Source: Cephalotus follicularis (Eukaryota; Streptophyta; Magnoliopsida; Oxalidales; Cephalotaceae). Taken from it: a DNA stretch of 64,000 nt. Under the pieces are notes generated by a model, which did not search any database, was not told the DNA's origin, and saw nothing but the letters and a program-made list of their open reading frames with translations. The stretch is taken from NCBI GenBank assembly GCA_001972305.1, contig BDDD01002938.1, forward strand, positions 1 through 64,000, read 5' to 3'. Shown here one piece after another: positions 1 to 11,483 of this stretch. How positions within the stretch are numbered: position 1 is the first letter of the stretch; every line of letters starts with the position of its first letter. The translations under genes and the position numbers were made by a program.

Positions 1-337
1 AGATTCTGATGGTTTGTCATGCCCTAGCTGAGGCCATATTGAATCTAAGGCCGAATACTATGATTGGATCTTGTATTGGATACAAATTGGCAATAAAGCC
101 TACCCATTGGATATATTATAGTTTGTCATGCCCTAACTGAGGCTATAATATGATTGCGGTGGATTCCAATCCCCACTAGGAAGTTGGACTTCTCGAATTC
201 CATATGGGGGTATGGGATACGATTAGAATAGTGGGAGAAACCATAAGCACTAAAGACCAAGTGTTATGGTTGTCATATATTAAATATGGAATAGATGCTG
301 ACTCAACTTTATATTTCCTTATCTAGGTTGCTATAAA
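1..337 (+). other. Copia-1 5' leader (untranslated), cut by window edge
   Basis: This is non-coding sequence upstream of the Copia-1 gag start. It aligns by eye with the leader of Copia-2 (about 41280-41580): both share the stretch around 'ccaatccccactaggag' and 'gtgggatacgattagaatagtggg'. A phrase beginning 'tttgtcatgcccta' occurs twice, near 14 and 122. A pyrimidine-rich tract ending in TAG at 326, followed by G, lies 11 bases before the gag ATG and looks like a 3' splice site. The 5' LTR and primer site would lie left of the window. Confidence 0.7.
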
Positions 338-3300
338 ATGGCTTTACAATCTACTATGTCCCGCATTTTAGTGACAAACATATTGATAGGCCCAAACTTC
401 ATCGATTGGCAACGTAACCTCAAATTCATCCTAACGACCAATAAATTGGCGTATGTGATGAAATGGGGGCCTCCATCACTAGGTGATGATCCTACGCCTG
501 ATGAGTGCGACCGTCTGGCCATGTGGCTGGAGGACGATGAGCATGCTCGATGTATCGCCCTTTTGGGGATGACACCGGAGCTACAACGCAAGTATGAGAA
601 GATTGAGACCTTATCCGCTATACTATTTGATCTCGAGGAGATGTATGGGGCTGAGTCTAGGACTCGGAGGCTTAATCTCTCACGCAAGCTCTTCAAGGCG
701 CAGATGCCAAAGGGAGCTTCGGTCCATGATCATGGACTGGAGATGATAAACATGATTGAGCAGCTTACTCAATTAGGGTTTTTCATGGATCACGATCTGC
801 AGATAGATCTTATCCTTACATCCCACCCTGGATCGTTCTCACAGTTTGTGGAGTATTTTCACTTGATCGAAATAGAAGCACCTCTTTCTGAGTTAGTTTC
901 TATGCTGAGAACGGCAGAGGCCAATCTTGACTCTATGAAGTCAGAGATCTCAGCCCAGAAGGGCAAGCTTGGAGCTAGTGGGAGCGATGCCAAGAATCGA
1001 ACGAAGCAGCTGGCGGCTGAGGGTGCTTGTTTCCAATGTAGTAAGACCGGACACTGGAAAAAGGATTGTCGAGTTACTGGTGCTGGAGTCTCTTCTGATG
1101 TTTTGCATGGTGCAATTATATCAGGTATGTTCATGATTGAACTAAATCAAGCTTTGAATAGTAGTTCTTCATGGGTATTGGATACTGGATGTGGAACTAA
1201 CCTTTCCAATTCGTTGCAGGGACTAAGAAAAGTTAGAAAGCTTAGAGTTGGAGACTTGGACTTACGGCTTGGGGATGGATCTAGGATCATCACTGAAGCT
1301 ATAGGAATGTGTGATTTTACTTTAAGTAATGGTTATGTATTGAGACTTGATCCATGTTATTTCATTTCAAACGTTGTAAGGAATATTATAAGTGTTTCAT
1401 ACTTATGTAATTTGGGCTTGGAGCTCAGATTCCAAGACATTCAATGTTTTGTTTATTCTGACAATGTTTGTGTCGGTAATGGCTTTATCGACAATGGATT
1501 ATTTGTCTTAAATACTGCACAATCCAAAGTCCTATCCATAGAGAAAGGTAATAAGAAAAGACAAAGAGAAACTGAGTTAAATAAAACCTATACCTGGCAT
1601 TGTAGACTTGGTCATCTTAGTGATGCTAGACTATCACAGTTGGTTAAGGATGATCTCCTTGATATCCAGGACTTAGAGTCCTATCCAACTTGTGAATCCT
1701 GTTTATTGGGAAAGATTACCAAATCACCCTTCTCTGGTCAAGGAGAAAGGGCTATGGACTTACTGGGTTTAGTCCATACTAACGTATGTGGTCCTATGTC
1801 AGTCAGTGAGCGAGGTGGTTATATCTACTTCATAACTTTTACCGACGATTTATCTAGGTATGGTTATGTGTATCTGATGAAACACAAGTCAGAATCCTTT
1901 GAGAAATTTAAGGAGTTCAGGCTTGAAGTAGAAAAACAAATAGGTAAATCCACTAAAATACTTCGGTCGGACCGAGGTGGAGAATACCTGTCTGCTGAAT
2001 TCCTAGGTTATCTTAGAGATAACGGAATTCTGTCTTAGTGGAATCCTCCTGTAACACCACAACATAATGGTGTGTCCGGAAGGAGGAATCGGACTTTGTT
2101 AGACATGGTTCGATCGATGATGTCTTTTGCTGACCTTCCTACCTATCTCTGGGGTTATGCCCTAGATACAGCTGCTTATATCTTGAATCAGATTCCTTCA
2201 AAATCTGTGCCTTCTACTCCATACCAGGTATGGTCAGGGAGGAAACCCAGCCTAAGCCATTTGAAGGTTTGAGGTTGTCCGACTTATGTCAAGAGGCTTG
2301 ACGCAGATAAGCTGGAAGCGCGGTCGGACCATTGCAGGTTTGAGGGGTATCCTAAAGAAACAAAAGGATACTACTTCTACTATCCTAGCGAACAAAAGAT
2401 ATTTGTTTCGCGAAATGCTCTGTTCCTAGAGAAGGAATACCTTCTTGAAGGAAACATTGGGAGTAAGGTGGAACTCAAGGAGTTGCCACAGGTAGAAACC
2501 ACACAAAAGATGGAGGATTTGGAGGTTAGACCTTCAACAGAAACAGCTGAGATTGGATCTCAGGCTGAGAATGGTTCTCAGTTAGGCAAAGCTCCTTTGA
2601 GGAGATCAGGCAGAATCCCATTAGCACCTGAGAGGTACGGTTTCCTCATTGATGGCACTGATGAGATAAACGTGATTGAAGATGACGAGCCTGCCAGCTA
2701 CTTAGAGGCAGTGCAAGGCACTGAATCTGAAGCATGGCTAGGAGCCATGAAATCCGAGATGGATTCCATGTACTCCAACCAAGTATGGAATTTGGTTGAA
2801 GCACCTGAAGGCATAGTGCCTATTGGTTGCAAATGGATCTTCAAGAAGAAGATGAATGCAGATGGAAAAATCGAGACTTATAAAGTTCGATTAGTGGCGA
2901 AAGGGTATAGGCAACGACATGGAGTCGACTATACTGAGACTTTCTCACCTGTCGCCATGCTTAAATCCATTAGTATTTTGCTTGCTATTGCCGCTCATTA
3001 TGATAATGAGATATGGCAAATAGATGTCAAGACGGCATTCTTAAATGGGCGTCTTGAAGAGGACATTTATATGTCCCAACCCGAGGGGTTTACATCTTCC
3101 AAGCACCCGCACATGGTGTGCAAGCTCGAACGGTCCATTTATGGACTAAAGCAAGCATCTCGTAGCTGGAATCTACGTTTTGATGAAGCAGTCAAAGCTT
3201 TTGACTTCATAAAAAATGTAGATGAGCCCTGTGTTTATCGAAAGTAAGAGGGACCTAGTATCACTTTCTTAGTGCTATATGTAGATGACATTTTACTCAT

Positions 3301-3957
3301 TGGGATTGATGTAGGGATGTTGTAGTCTGCAAAAATATGGCTAACTAAGAATTTTTTCATGAAAGATTTGGGAGAAGCCACCTATATACTGGGTATTAGG
3401 ATCTTCAGGGAGAGATCCAATAGGTTGCTTGGGCTTTCCCAAAGCCTGTACATCAGCAAGGTGCTGAAGAGGTTTAGCATGGAGAATTCCAAGAGTGGCC
3501 TATTGCCAATAGGAGAAGGAATTAAACTTTCTCAAAAGATGTCTCCTCAGACATCTGAAGAGAGAGCACGCATGAGTCGAATACCTTATGCTTCGGCAGT
3601 AGGGTCGATCATGTATGCCATGTTATGTACTAGGCCTGATGTCAAACTTGCCCTGGGTATGGCAAGTCGTTTTCAGTCTGATCCTGGTGAGAAGCACTGG
3701 GAAGTGGTCAAGGGAATCCTGAAGTACCTTAGGAGGACTCAGGATATCTTCTTGATATATGAAAAAGATAGTGATCTGAAATTTGAGGGCTTTACATACT
3801 CTAATTTTGATAGTGATCCGGATAATCACAAATCTGTCTCTGGGTTCATTTTTGTACTTAATGGTGGAGCTGTGAGCTGGCGCAGTTCTAAGCAAGGGAC
3901 TATTGCAGATTCTACCATAGAAGCCGAGTACATAGCAGCCTCAGAATTGTGGGCATT
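338..3957 (+). pseudogene. Copia-1 gag-pol polyprotein, four in-frame stops
   Basis: This encodes the retrotransposon capsid and enzymes in one reading frame. In order: Gag (residues ~1-225), a CCHC zinc knuckle (CFQCSKTGHWKKDC, residue ~231), aspartic protease (WVLDTGCG, Asp ~282), GAG-pre-integrase (WHCRLGH, ~420), integrase, reverse transcriptase with YVDD at 3278-3289, and RNase H ending near ADSTIEAEYIA. Stops lie at 2036-2038, 2270-2272, 3245-3247 and 3323-3325. All are in the same frame and I see no frameshift. Two of the three integrase catalytic residues are changed: HTDVCGP reads HTNVCGP at 1781, and the Glu of SERRNRT is Gly. The 3' end of RNase H is lost where the frame runs into LTR sequence. 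The ATG at 338 fits the usual start of this Gag family. The product is inactive. Confidence 0.9.
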
Positions 3958-4548
3958 AGTGAACCGGATAGACTTGCGCGTATGTTGCCTGCTCATGGAA
4001 TTGGAGGATGGATTCTCTCACTACCATCTATGTTGGACACTAGGACAAATACGGGGTGCGCACTGGGAGCGTGTACACTGAACAGGACCCGCGTAGGAGA
4101 CACTATTTGGATAGTCGCTTTTCTCGTGTCAGTAGTGACTCCTACTTGTTGCGGTTGTGTATAAGTGATCATCACTTACCGAGTTCTTAAACTCGTCCGA
4201 TCCTTAGACCTAAGCGACTACTATATATTGTATGAAGACGGTAATTCTTTGATCTCCACCTTACCCTCTCCTTACGCAGGGCTGGAAATCGGGTGGTCTT
4301 TGGGTATGATCGAATCTATACGAATATAAGTGAGTGCACAATATGGGATTGTCACACCTGAGCGAAGGTGATCGGCCCTATTATGATCTGATTATACTTT
4401 GGACTTATGAAATCCTTGGCCAAGGTTGAGGTTGACTGGGAATTAGATTTCAGGAGAGTTTACCAAAGGTCCTAGTAATGATCAGATATTTTAGCCATTG
4501 AGGTACTATCTAGGGTTGACACATATCCTTACCCTAGACCTCAATCGG
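3958..4548 (+). mobile_element. Copia-1 LTR, left piece
   Basis: From 'gtgaaccggatagacttgc' onward this aligns with the Copia-2 5' LTR from about 37872, so roughly the first 320 bp of this LTR are absent. It joins RNase H coding sequence directly, with no polypurine tract, which indicates an internal deletion. It ends at the ATCGG target duplication (4544-4548) of solo LTR S1 and resumes at 17412. Confidence 0.7.
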
Positions 4549-4720
4549 TGTAATAACCGCAAATTTTAATTAATGTATATTGCTCCAATTTTTAAATAAA
4601 ATATACATTTTAATTGAGATTATTTGTCCAATTATCATAATAATTGTGATTAGTGAATGCTTGGGTTGAATTGAGATACGAATTGGTAAAACAAACTTAA
4701 GCAACCAAAAACAGGCAGTT

Positions 4721-4851
4721 ACAGCTGACTGTCACAGGGTAACAGTCAACTGCCTAGTTTATGGAGGAACAGCCGACTGTCACAGGGGAACAGTCGACTA
4801 TTTGATGCGTGGAGTGGACAGTCGACTGCCAAGTGAATACAATCGATTGGA
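4721..4851. repeat. S1 word array A (CAGTCGACTG type)
   Basis: Copies and near-copies of a self-complementary 10-mer: cagtcaactg (4743), cagccgactg (4770), cagtcgacta (4791), cagtcgactg (4819) and a weaker aatcgattgg (4842). Spacing is 20-30 bp. The array sits about 170-300 bp into the LTR, some 260 bp upstream of the TATA box, in U3. Confidence 0.85.
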
Positions 4852-5106
4852 ATAGTATAGAACAGGTGTCTGTGCCTGCATGTGAGACAGAACTCTGGCA
4901 TTGCATGAGGGACAAGTGTTATGTGATTCAGCAGCTGCCATAACATGCAAGAGGAGTGCCTTGCATGTACTCTGCAGACCTGCAACCTGCAAGACAGAAT
5001 TGGGAGAAGAAAAAAAATGTGAGAGAGAAGTGAACATGTGAGAGAGAGAAGGAGGAAGTGGTGATTGGTAGAGTTAATGACTGAAAACGGGATTGTGAAT
5101 ACTTTT

Positions 5107-5119
5107 CCCTTATAAACAG
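5107..5119 (+). promoter_or_regulatory. Probable LTR promoter TATA box (S1)
   Basis: TATAAA at 5111-5116 lies in an AT-poor context about 560 bp into the LTR. The homologous position in the Gypsy-1 LTR also has a TTATAT core (minus strand, 7747-7752). Transcription would start some 30 bp downstream. This is inferred from motif and position only. Confidence 0.6.
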
Positions 5120-6193
5120 AGGCTGCCTGAGTGTTTTGAGAGTCAGAAAACACTAAGGATAGAGGAGAGCTTGCTGGAGAATTATTGGAGCTTGCATGTT
5201 GAGGATTAGAGTGTTCAAGGAGACTTTAAAGCTATGATTTTCCTGGTAATTCCCTCATCCAAATTCGTTTCCATAGTTATAAGGATGATAGTTAAGTTAC
5301 TGAATCTAAGCATAATAACCACTGTCCATCTGATTAAGAGTTAATAAGTTCGAATTGAAATAGAAATGGTAAGTGGTTCAATAAGGGTTGAAACTTACGA
5401 GCCAATGATGAGCTACTAGTTGGATATTAGGTTGTTAGTGGATTAAACGTACTAATATATATCCACTGTTGGCATGAGAACGAATGATTAAACCTGGAGA
5501 TTAAGATGAAATGAGAAGTTGGTTAAAAATGTAAAAGAGAGACTTAATGGAATTGTTGATGAGCTATTGTTGGAGTAGTAATTTGTAACTGGATAATTAG
5601 TTAAACTTGCGGGTTAAATGTCTGAACCCTCGAACATGTAATGGTATAGATTAATTCCTGCTGAGATTGGAAGATTGAGTTGTTGAAGAACTTGGGAGCT
5701 CAAAGAGAGAAACCAATCCAAATTGATTTCGGGATAGCGTTTAAGGTAGGGGTAATGACATGTTTTTGAAGATATAATATGTGTCACACCCCGTTATTCC
5801 ATTACATTAGACAACATATGTGGTGATATCAGGAATAAGTAATCAACCCAACATTTCATAAATAAGCAGAAGCCTTTAAAACTCGATTTCAAAGTCCTTC
5901 GCACGCAGCCCATACTACGCGCGTATACAATCCATCAAAATCATCCTTATACATAAGGAAAGGTAAAACAACAACACAGAGTGTGAACCGTTCAGTACAA
6001 ATACAGTGCATCATAAAAATAACAACCTTAAGTAGATGAAAACTCTCCACGCTTTAGCAGCAACTCCCCGAATTCCTTCTCTTAATATGAAATTGTAGGG
6101 GGGCTAGCCGTTGTCTTCACTTGGCTAAGTAGGAAGATAAAGTATGTAATTGACTCTACAAATGTAAATATGCATGACAGTTAATATGAAATG

Positions 6194-6238
6194 ACATATA
6201 TATATATATATAATATATATATATATATATAATATATA

Positions 6239-6274
<36 letters not shown>
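6194..6274. repeat. (AT)n microsatellite in Gypsy-1 3' LTR
   Basis: About 80 bp of near-pure AT alternation with a few AAT/ATT interruptions. The matching site in the 5' LTR is the (AT)n tract that runs into the assembly gap at 13601. Confidence 0.95.
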
Positions 6275-6278
<4 letters not shown>

Positions 6279-6970
6279 TTCCAATATATACGCAATCATG
6301 CCAAGTGGCCATAGACAGTACAATGCAAGAATACCGCACAAGGGTACAATCAATCAGTACAGTGGTTTGGGTGTCACATGTCGCTAACTCCTAGCACCAA
6401 CTGTGCACCACCTATCTATCACCCTACACTCCGAAGATGATAGATCAGGTCAGTTACTACCGGCATTAGCGGGCAGTTTAACAATCAAGTTCTGCATTGC
6501 AGACAGTTTGGGTGGATACTCTAGCCAACTCCTGGCACATAGGACCACCTCCGTAGCCAGTGATGTCTCCTATCACTCGACTAACGGCAATAGCATAGAC
6601 AATCAATTCATTCAATTTAGTAACAATATTACATATATCTATAATATGTAATATTATAATAGTTTTCATTTTTAGAAAACATAACAGTACAGTCAGTGGT
6701 TCTCTTGTGAGAACTAAACAGTAACAGTGCCTCTATAATGGGAAAAATAGCAGTTGTATGCGATAAGATTTCTTTTATTAGAAATCCATTGTAGAAAATC
6801 ATTAATTATGCTTTAAGCATTAAGTTGGTAAAATCCTTGAATACATGTATATAACAGTGGTAATTTCATTAAATAACAGTAACAATAGTTATAATATAGC
6901 AGATCAAGGATGTTTGCAACCACAATCACGTCAATCAATCAATCCGAACATTTCTATTCTTACTGTTCTA

Positions 6971-7121
6971 AAGCATCGACTGTTGCTGTGTAAGCGTCGA
7001 CGGTTGTTTTCTAAGCGTTGACACTACACGCATGATCAAGGCTTAAGCGTCGACATTCTAAGCCTTAACAGGCGTTTTCCACACCAAAGCGTCGACGGTC
7101 TTAACTTAAGCGTCGGCGCTT
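6971..7121. repeat. Gypsy-1 3' LTR word array B (GCGTCGACG type)
   Basis: Words: gcatcgac (6973), aagcgtcgacggtt (6992), aagcgttgac (7013), aagcgtcgac (7044), aagcgtcgacggt (7087), aagcgtcggcgctt (7107). Most deviations are single C/T or G/A changes at CpG. In LTR orientation this is about 1.24-1.39 kb from the LTR start, downstream of the promoter. Confidence 0.9.
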
Positions 7122-7744
7122 CTGGCATTCTTAAGAATTTCAGGAGCAAAATCAAAACAGGGGATGCATAAAATCAACCCAAACTCAGTTCAATTCTACA
7201 TGCAATCAAGTACAACATATTATACATGTTATATGTTCAAAAACATGTCAAAACCCCCTACCTCAATTGCTATCCCAAAGCCAAATTGGATTGACCTCTC
7301 TCCTTATGTCCAATGTTCTTCAACAACTCAACTCTCAATCTCAGCAGAAAATTAGCCTGAACAATTGCATGTTTGTAGGTCTTAGATACGAATCCAGTAC
7401 AATAAATTAGTTATCCAATCATGATAACAGTTAAAATCGGAACCAGGAGCTTATCGTTAACTCTATGTTCCTAGTTTCATCTCTTATGAACAATTTAACA
7501 TTTCTATCTCAAATCAAACTTGTTAACTCTTAAATCAAGTTGACAGTAGGTATTATACTTAGATTCAGTAACTTAACACTCATTCTTATAATCATGAAGA
7601 TGGATTCGGGTTAGGAACTTACCGGGAAAACAAAGCTTCCAAGTCTCTTTGACACTCTAATCCTCAATTGCAAGCTTCCACAATTCTCCAGCAATCCTCC
7701 ACTTCCTCAGTGTTTTTCAACGCTCAAGTGGCTCAAGTATCAGC

Positions 7745-7756
7745 TGATATAAGTGC
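7745..7756 (-). promoter_or_regulatory. TATA-like site, Gypsy-1 3' LTR
   Basis: On the minus strand CTTATATC occupies the position of the clearer CTTATAAA in S1 at 5110, with conserved downstream sequence (GAGGATTAGAGTGT). It would be the U3/R promoter core. Confidence 0.5.
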
Positions 7757-8040
7757 TCAAATTCATGCCTTTCATCCCACAGTTGGTTGAACTTTTAATT
7801 AACATCTCTCTCTCCCTCATGCATGCATTCTCTCTTTGTTTTCTCTTACCCTTTTCTGCTGTGTTTTTGTAGGTTGCAGGTGAAAAGAATACATGCAAGA
7901 ATCCTTGGTTTGGAACTATCAACAGCTGGTAAGGCCTCTTTTGCATGGCCAACACGTCTATGGGCACATGCCCATGTTACCATCATTTCAACTCTGCCAT
8001 TTCATTCCAACTGACACATATCTTTATGCCAGAACACGTA

Positions 8041-8213
8041 TAAAGCATCGCCGGTTATATCATGGGCGTCGACGCTTATACGCCTTTAAGCGTCGATGCT
8101 GGGCGTTTAAAGGTCGATGTTTTGGCGCCTTGACTCAGCCTTCAACTGTGTGTTCTGTGCACGTGTCAGGGCTCAAAACGTCTACGATAAGAGGTTATGC
8201 GTCGGTGGTTTGG
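8041..8213. repeat. Gypsy-1 3' LTR word array A (GCGTCGACG type)
   Basis: Words include gcatcgccgg (8045), gcgtcgacgctt (8066), aagcgtcgatgct (8088), ggtcgatg (8112), aacgtctacg (8177) and gcgtcggtgg (8199). It lies 145-317 bp from the LTR start in LTR orientation. It uses the same word as array B of this LTR. Confidence 0.88.
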
Positions 8214-8357
8214 CACCAGAAATTATTTCTTTAGTTTTCCATTTAAGAATTTTATTCCAACTTCATTCGATTAAAAAGGTAACCAACATAACATCCCAAA
8301 GTACATTTTATTCATCGATGGTTACAAAATACATGAATTGAAATTGCGGTTATTACA

Positions 8358-8376
8358 TTCCCCCCTCCTTAAAGAA
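8358..8376 (-). other. Gypsy-1 polypurine tract
   Basis: On the minus strand CTTTAAGGAGGGGGGAATG directly precedes the 3' LTR start TGTAATAACC. It is the priming site for plus-strand DNA synthesis. Confidence 0.88.
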
Positions 8377-8398
8377 AATACGTCCTCAAATTTAGCCT

Positions 8399-8990
8399 TT
8401 ACATTCCGAACAAGTGGGGAAATGTCTCCATCATTTCGTCCTCAGGCTCCCACGTGGCTTCCTCTGCTCCGTGAAAATGCCACAGTACTTTTACCATAGG
8501 AATGGTCTTGTTCCTTAGAACCTTCTCCATTCGATCCACTATCCTCGTCGGTCTTTCTTCATAAGACAATCTAGGACTGATGAATCCAGGGTCGTAGCTC
8601 AATATATGAGATGGGTCAGGTACGTATTTTCGTAACATAGAGACATGAAATACGTTATGCACATTCGACAAACTAGGCGGTAGTGCAATCTGATATGCTA
8701 CATCCCCCACTCTTTCCAGTATTTCCTAAGTTCCAATATACCTCGGTGCCAACTTCCCTTTGAGGCCGAAATGGTGTATCCCTTTCAAAGGCGAGATCTT
8801 CAAGAAAACATGATCCCCCTTCTCGAATTCTAGCTTCCTTCTCTTGCTATCAGCGTAACTCTTCTGCTGACATTGTGTAGCTAGCAGTCTCTTCTTGATT
8901 ATTTCCACCTTATCAGTCGTCTCTTGCACCAAATCTGGTCCTAGTACTTGTCTCTCACCTACCTCGACCTAGCAAATAGGTGATCTGCAC
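8399..8990 (-). pseudogene. Gypsy-1 integrase C-terminus and chromodomain
   Basis: This is the C-terminal end of Pol. It starts with the post-catalytic integrase region (KSYADSKRRKLEF, GDHVFLKISPLKGI, GKLAPRYIG), then the tail with VHNVFHVSMLRKYVPDPSH, and a chromodomain-like end (RIVDRMEKVLRNKTIPMVKVLW, ATWEPEDEM) closing at FGM. Chromodomains in these elements are thought to bind histone marks and guide insertion. A stop at 8726-8728 (TAC to TAG, compared with Gypsy-2) breaks it. The frame differs from the integrase core because of an upstream frameshift near 9070. Confidence 0.9.
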
Positions 8991-9063
8991 TTTCTCCCAT
9001 ACAAAGCTTCATAGGGAGTCATTCCAATGCTGGGGTGAAAACTGTTGTTGTAGAAGAACTCAA

Positions 9064-9909
9064 TCAGCGCCAGATGATCCTCCCAACTCCCAGCAAACCA
9101 ATCATGCAAGCCCGTAGCATGTCCTCCGGAGTCTGAATAGTACACTCGGACTGTCCGTCGGTCCGTGGGTGGACTGCAGTGCTAAAGTTCAAGGTTGTCC
9201 CCATTGCTGCTTGGAACTTATTCCAGAACCTTGAAGTAAATCTAGCATCTCGGTCACAAACAATACTGACCAGCACCCCATGCAATCTCACTATCTCCCG
9301 GATATACAATCGAGCAAGCTTCTCGATAGAATACATCATGTTCATTGGAAGAAAGTGAGCAGACTTAGTGAGTCTGTCCACTACTACCCACACTGCTTCA
9401 TGCTGATTTCGTGACCTCGGCAATCCCGATACGAAGTCCATGGTCACATGCTCCCATTTCCATTCAACCACTGGTAGCGATTGTAGCAGTCCCGCAGGTC
9501 TTTGATGTTCAGCCTTCACTCTCTGACAGGTCAAACATCTTGCTACATATTCAGCAATCTCTCTTTTCATGCCGCTCCACCAGTAGTTCTTTTTCAGGTC
9601 GTGCCACATCTTGGAACTTCCCGGGTGAACACTGTATTTTGACTTGTGAGCTTCTTGCAGTAGCTCATTTCTGATGTTCTCGTCATTCGGAACGCATATC
9701 CTTCCTCGGAACCTCAGTATGCCATCAGCATGAACGGAGAATTCTGAATCAGGGTCTAGGTTCTCACGAATATCCCATAACTCAGAATCACTGTACTGAG
9801 TAGTCAGAATACGCTCCAGAAGTTCCGGTTGTGCTTTCAGACTTGTCGCAATAACTCCTCGGGAAACCCTGAACGGATTCCATCTCTGAAATTCCTCCAA
9901 TAGCTTCCA
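9064..9909 (-). pseudogene. Gypsy-1 integrase core
   Basis: Joins element DNA to the target. Visible parts are the HHCC zinc finger (two His around HKSKYSVHPG, Cys in CLTC) and the catalytic triad: Asp in TMDFVSGLP, Asp in VCDRDARF, Glu in PEDMLRAC. All three catalytic residues are present. The frame begins after a stop at 9910-9912 that replaces the Gln of SQWNLLEEF in Gypsy-2. It ends with a one-base frameshift, so it reads IGLLGVGR where Gypsy-2 reads [10 protein letters not shown]. Confidence 0.92.
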
Positions 9910-10344
9910 CTATAAAACTTTTGCTCCAGCAATCATTGCCTTGCGACTCAGCGCATCAGCCACTACATTCGCCTTCCCTGGGTGGTATTGAATGTTGCAG
10001 TTGTAGTCATTAAAGAATTCCACCCAACGTCTTTGTCTCATGTTAAGCTCCTTTTGGGAAAACAAATATTTTAAACTTTTGTGGTCAATAAAGATCTCAA
10101 ATTGAGCACCATAGAGGTAGTGCCTCCATTTCTGCAAAGCAAACACTATAGCTGCCAACTCAAGATCGTGTACGGGATAGTTTTCCTCGTACGGCTTTAA
10201 CTTCTTTGACGCGTATGCAATCACCCTGCCATGTTGCATAAGTACGCATCCCAATACTTTCCCAGAAGCATCAGTATAGACAGTGAAACCCTCATTGCCT
10301 TCAGGTAATGCCAACACTAGAGCCAAAATCAACCGACTCTTCAA
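9910..10344 (-). pseudogene. Gypsy-1 RNase H domain
   Basis: Degrades RNA in RNA-DNA hybrids during reverse transcription. The TDASG motif, the [21 protein letters not shown] stretch, DHKSL and the [15 protein letters not shown] end are all clear. It lies in a different frame from the upstream RT because of a 2-bp deletion at about 10341, in the segment matching SFQELKSRL of Gypsy-2. It closes at the stop at 9910. Confidence 0.92.
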
Positions 10345-11483
10345 CTCTTCAAACTTGCCTCACAGGAATCATCCCACACAAAACTTGACTTTTTCTGAGT
10401 CAACTGTGTCAAAGGTGCAGCAAGCTTTGAAAATCCTTTGATGAACCTTCGGTAGTAGCCAGCCAATCCCAAGAAACTAAGAACCTCAGTAACGTTTCTC
10501 GGTTGGGGCCAATCAACAATACTTTCTATCTTCGAAGGATCCACTGGCAATCCTTCACTCGACACTATGTGACCTAGGAAAGTCACATGATCCAGCCAAA
10601 ATTCACACTTGCTAAATTTGGCGTATAGCTGTTCCTTCCGTAGTGTCTGCAATACAATTCTCAAGTGCTGCATGTGTTCCTCAATGCTCTTTGAATAGAT
10701 CAGGATGTCGTCTAGGAATATAACGACGAACTGGTCAAGATAGGGTTGGAACACTTTGTTCATCAGACACATCAAGGCTGCAGGAGCATTTGTCAAACCA
10801 AACGGCAGTATCAGAAACTCGTAATGCCCATATCTGGTCCAAAATGCGGTCTTCTCCACATCACCCTCTCTGATCCTCAACTGATGATAACCTGTTCTCA
10901 GGTCAAGTTTGGAGAATACAGTAGAGCCTTGCAATTGGTCGAACAACTCCTCAATATGTGGCAGAGGATACTTGTTCTTCACCATTACTTGATTTAGCAG
11001 CCTGTAATCGATGCATAACCGCATCGATCCATCCTTCTTTTTCACAAACAGAACCGGTGCTCCCCAAGGTGATACACTCGGTCTGATAAAGCCCTTGTCA
11101 AGGTAATCCTGTAATTGGATCTTTAACTCCTTCAGTTCAGCAGGAGCCATTCGGTATGGTGCTTTTGATATAGGAGCAGTTCCAAGCATTAGTTCAATAC
11201 TGAACTCTATATCCCTCTCCAGTGGCAACGAAGTGAGTTCATCTAGAAATACATCAGGAAATTCACATACAACAGTCACTTGTTCAATACTAGGCGTACC
11301 TTTCGCATGATCAATCACATACGCCAAATAGCCTTCGCATCCTTGCTTGAGATACTTCTGTGCTTGAGTATAGGAAATGATCAGAGCAGAAACATTCTTC
11401 TCTCCGATAAACTTGCACTCAGTCCCATCTTGAAGATAAAAGGTCATCATCTTATTGTAGCAATCAACACAAACATGATGAGC
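10341..11483 (-). pseudogene. Gypsy-1 reverse transcriptase
   Basis: Copies element RNA into DNA. Recognisable from [19 protein letters not shown], the [11 protein letters not shown] linker, [26 protein letters not shown], and the active site FLDDILIYS near 10707-10722. The connection to RNase H ([20 protein letters not shown]) is intact up to the frameshift at 10341. A stop at 11484-11486 separates it from the protease in the same frame: DWL is followed by TAG where a Tyr codon is expected. Confidence 0.93.

Larger units (their letters stand above)
5782..8357 (-). mobile_element. Gypsy-1 3' LTR
   Basis: 2,576 bp. On the minus strand it runs TGTAATAACCGC to GGGGTGTGACA. It carries word arrays at 8041-8213 and 6971-7121, a TATA-like site at 7747 and a consensus 5' splice donor (CCG|GTAAGT) whose GT is at 7622-7621. 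An (AT)n tract lies at 6194-6274. Confidence 0.93.

Noticed and set aside
6194-6274. Possible replication origin or matrix attachment site because of the AT tract
   Set aside because: It is a simple (AT)n microsatellite in an LTR, with nothing further to support an origin.
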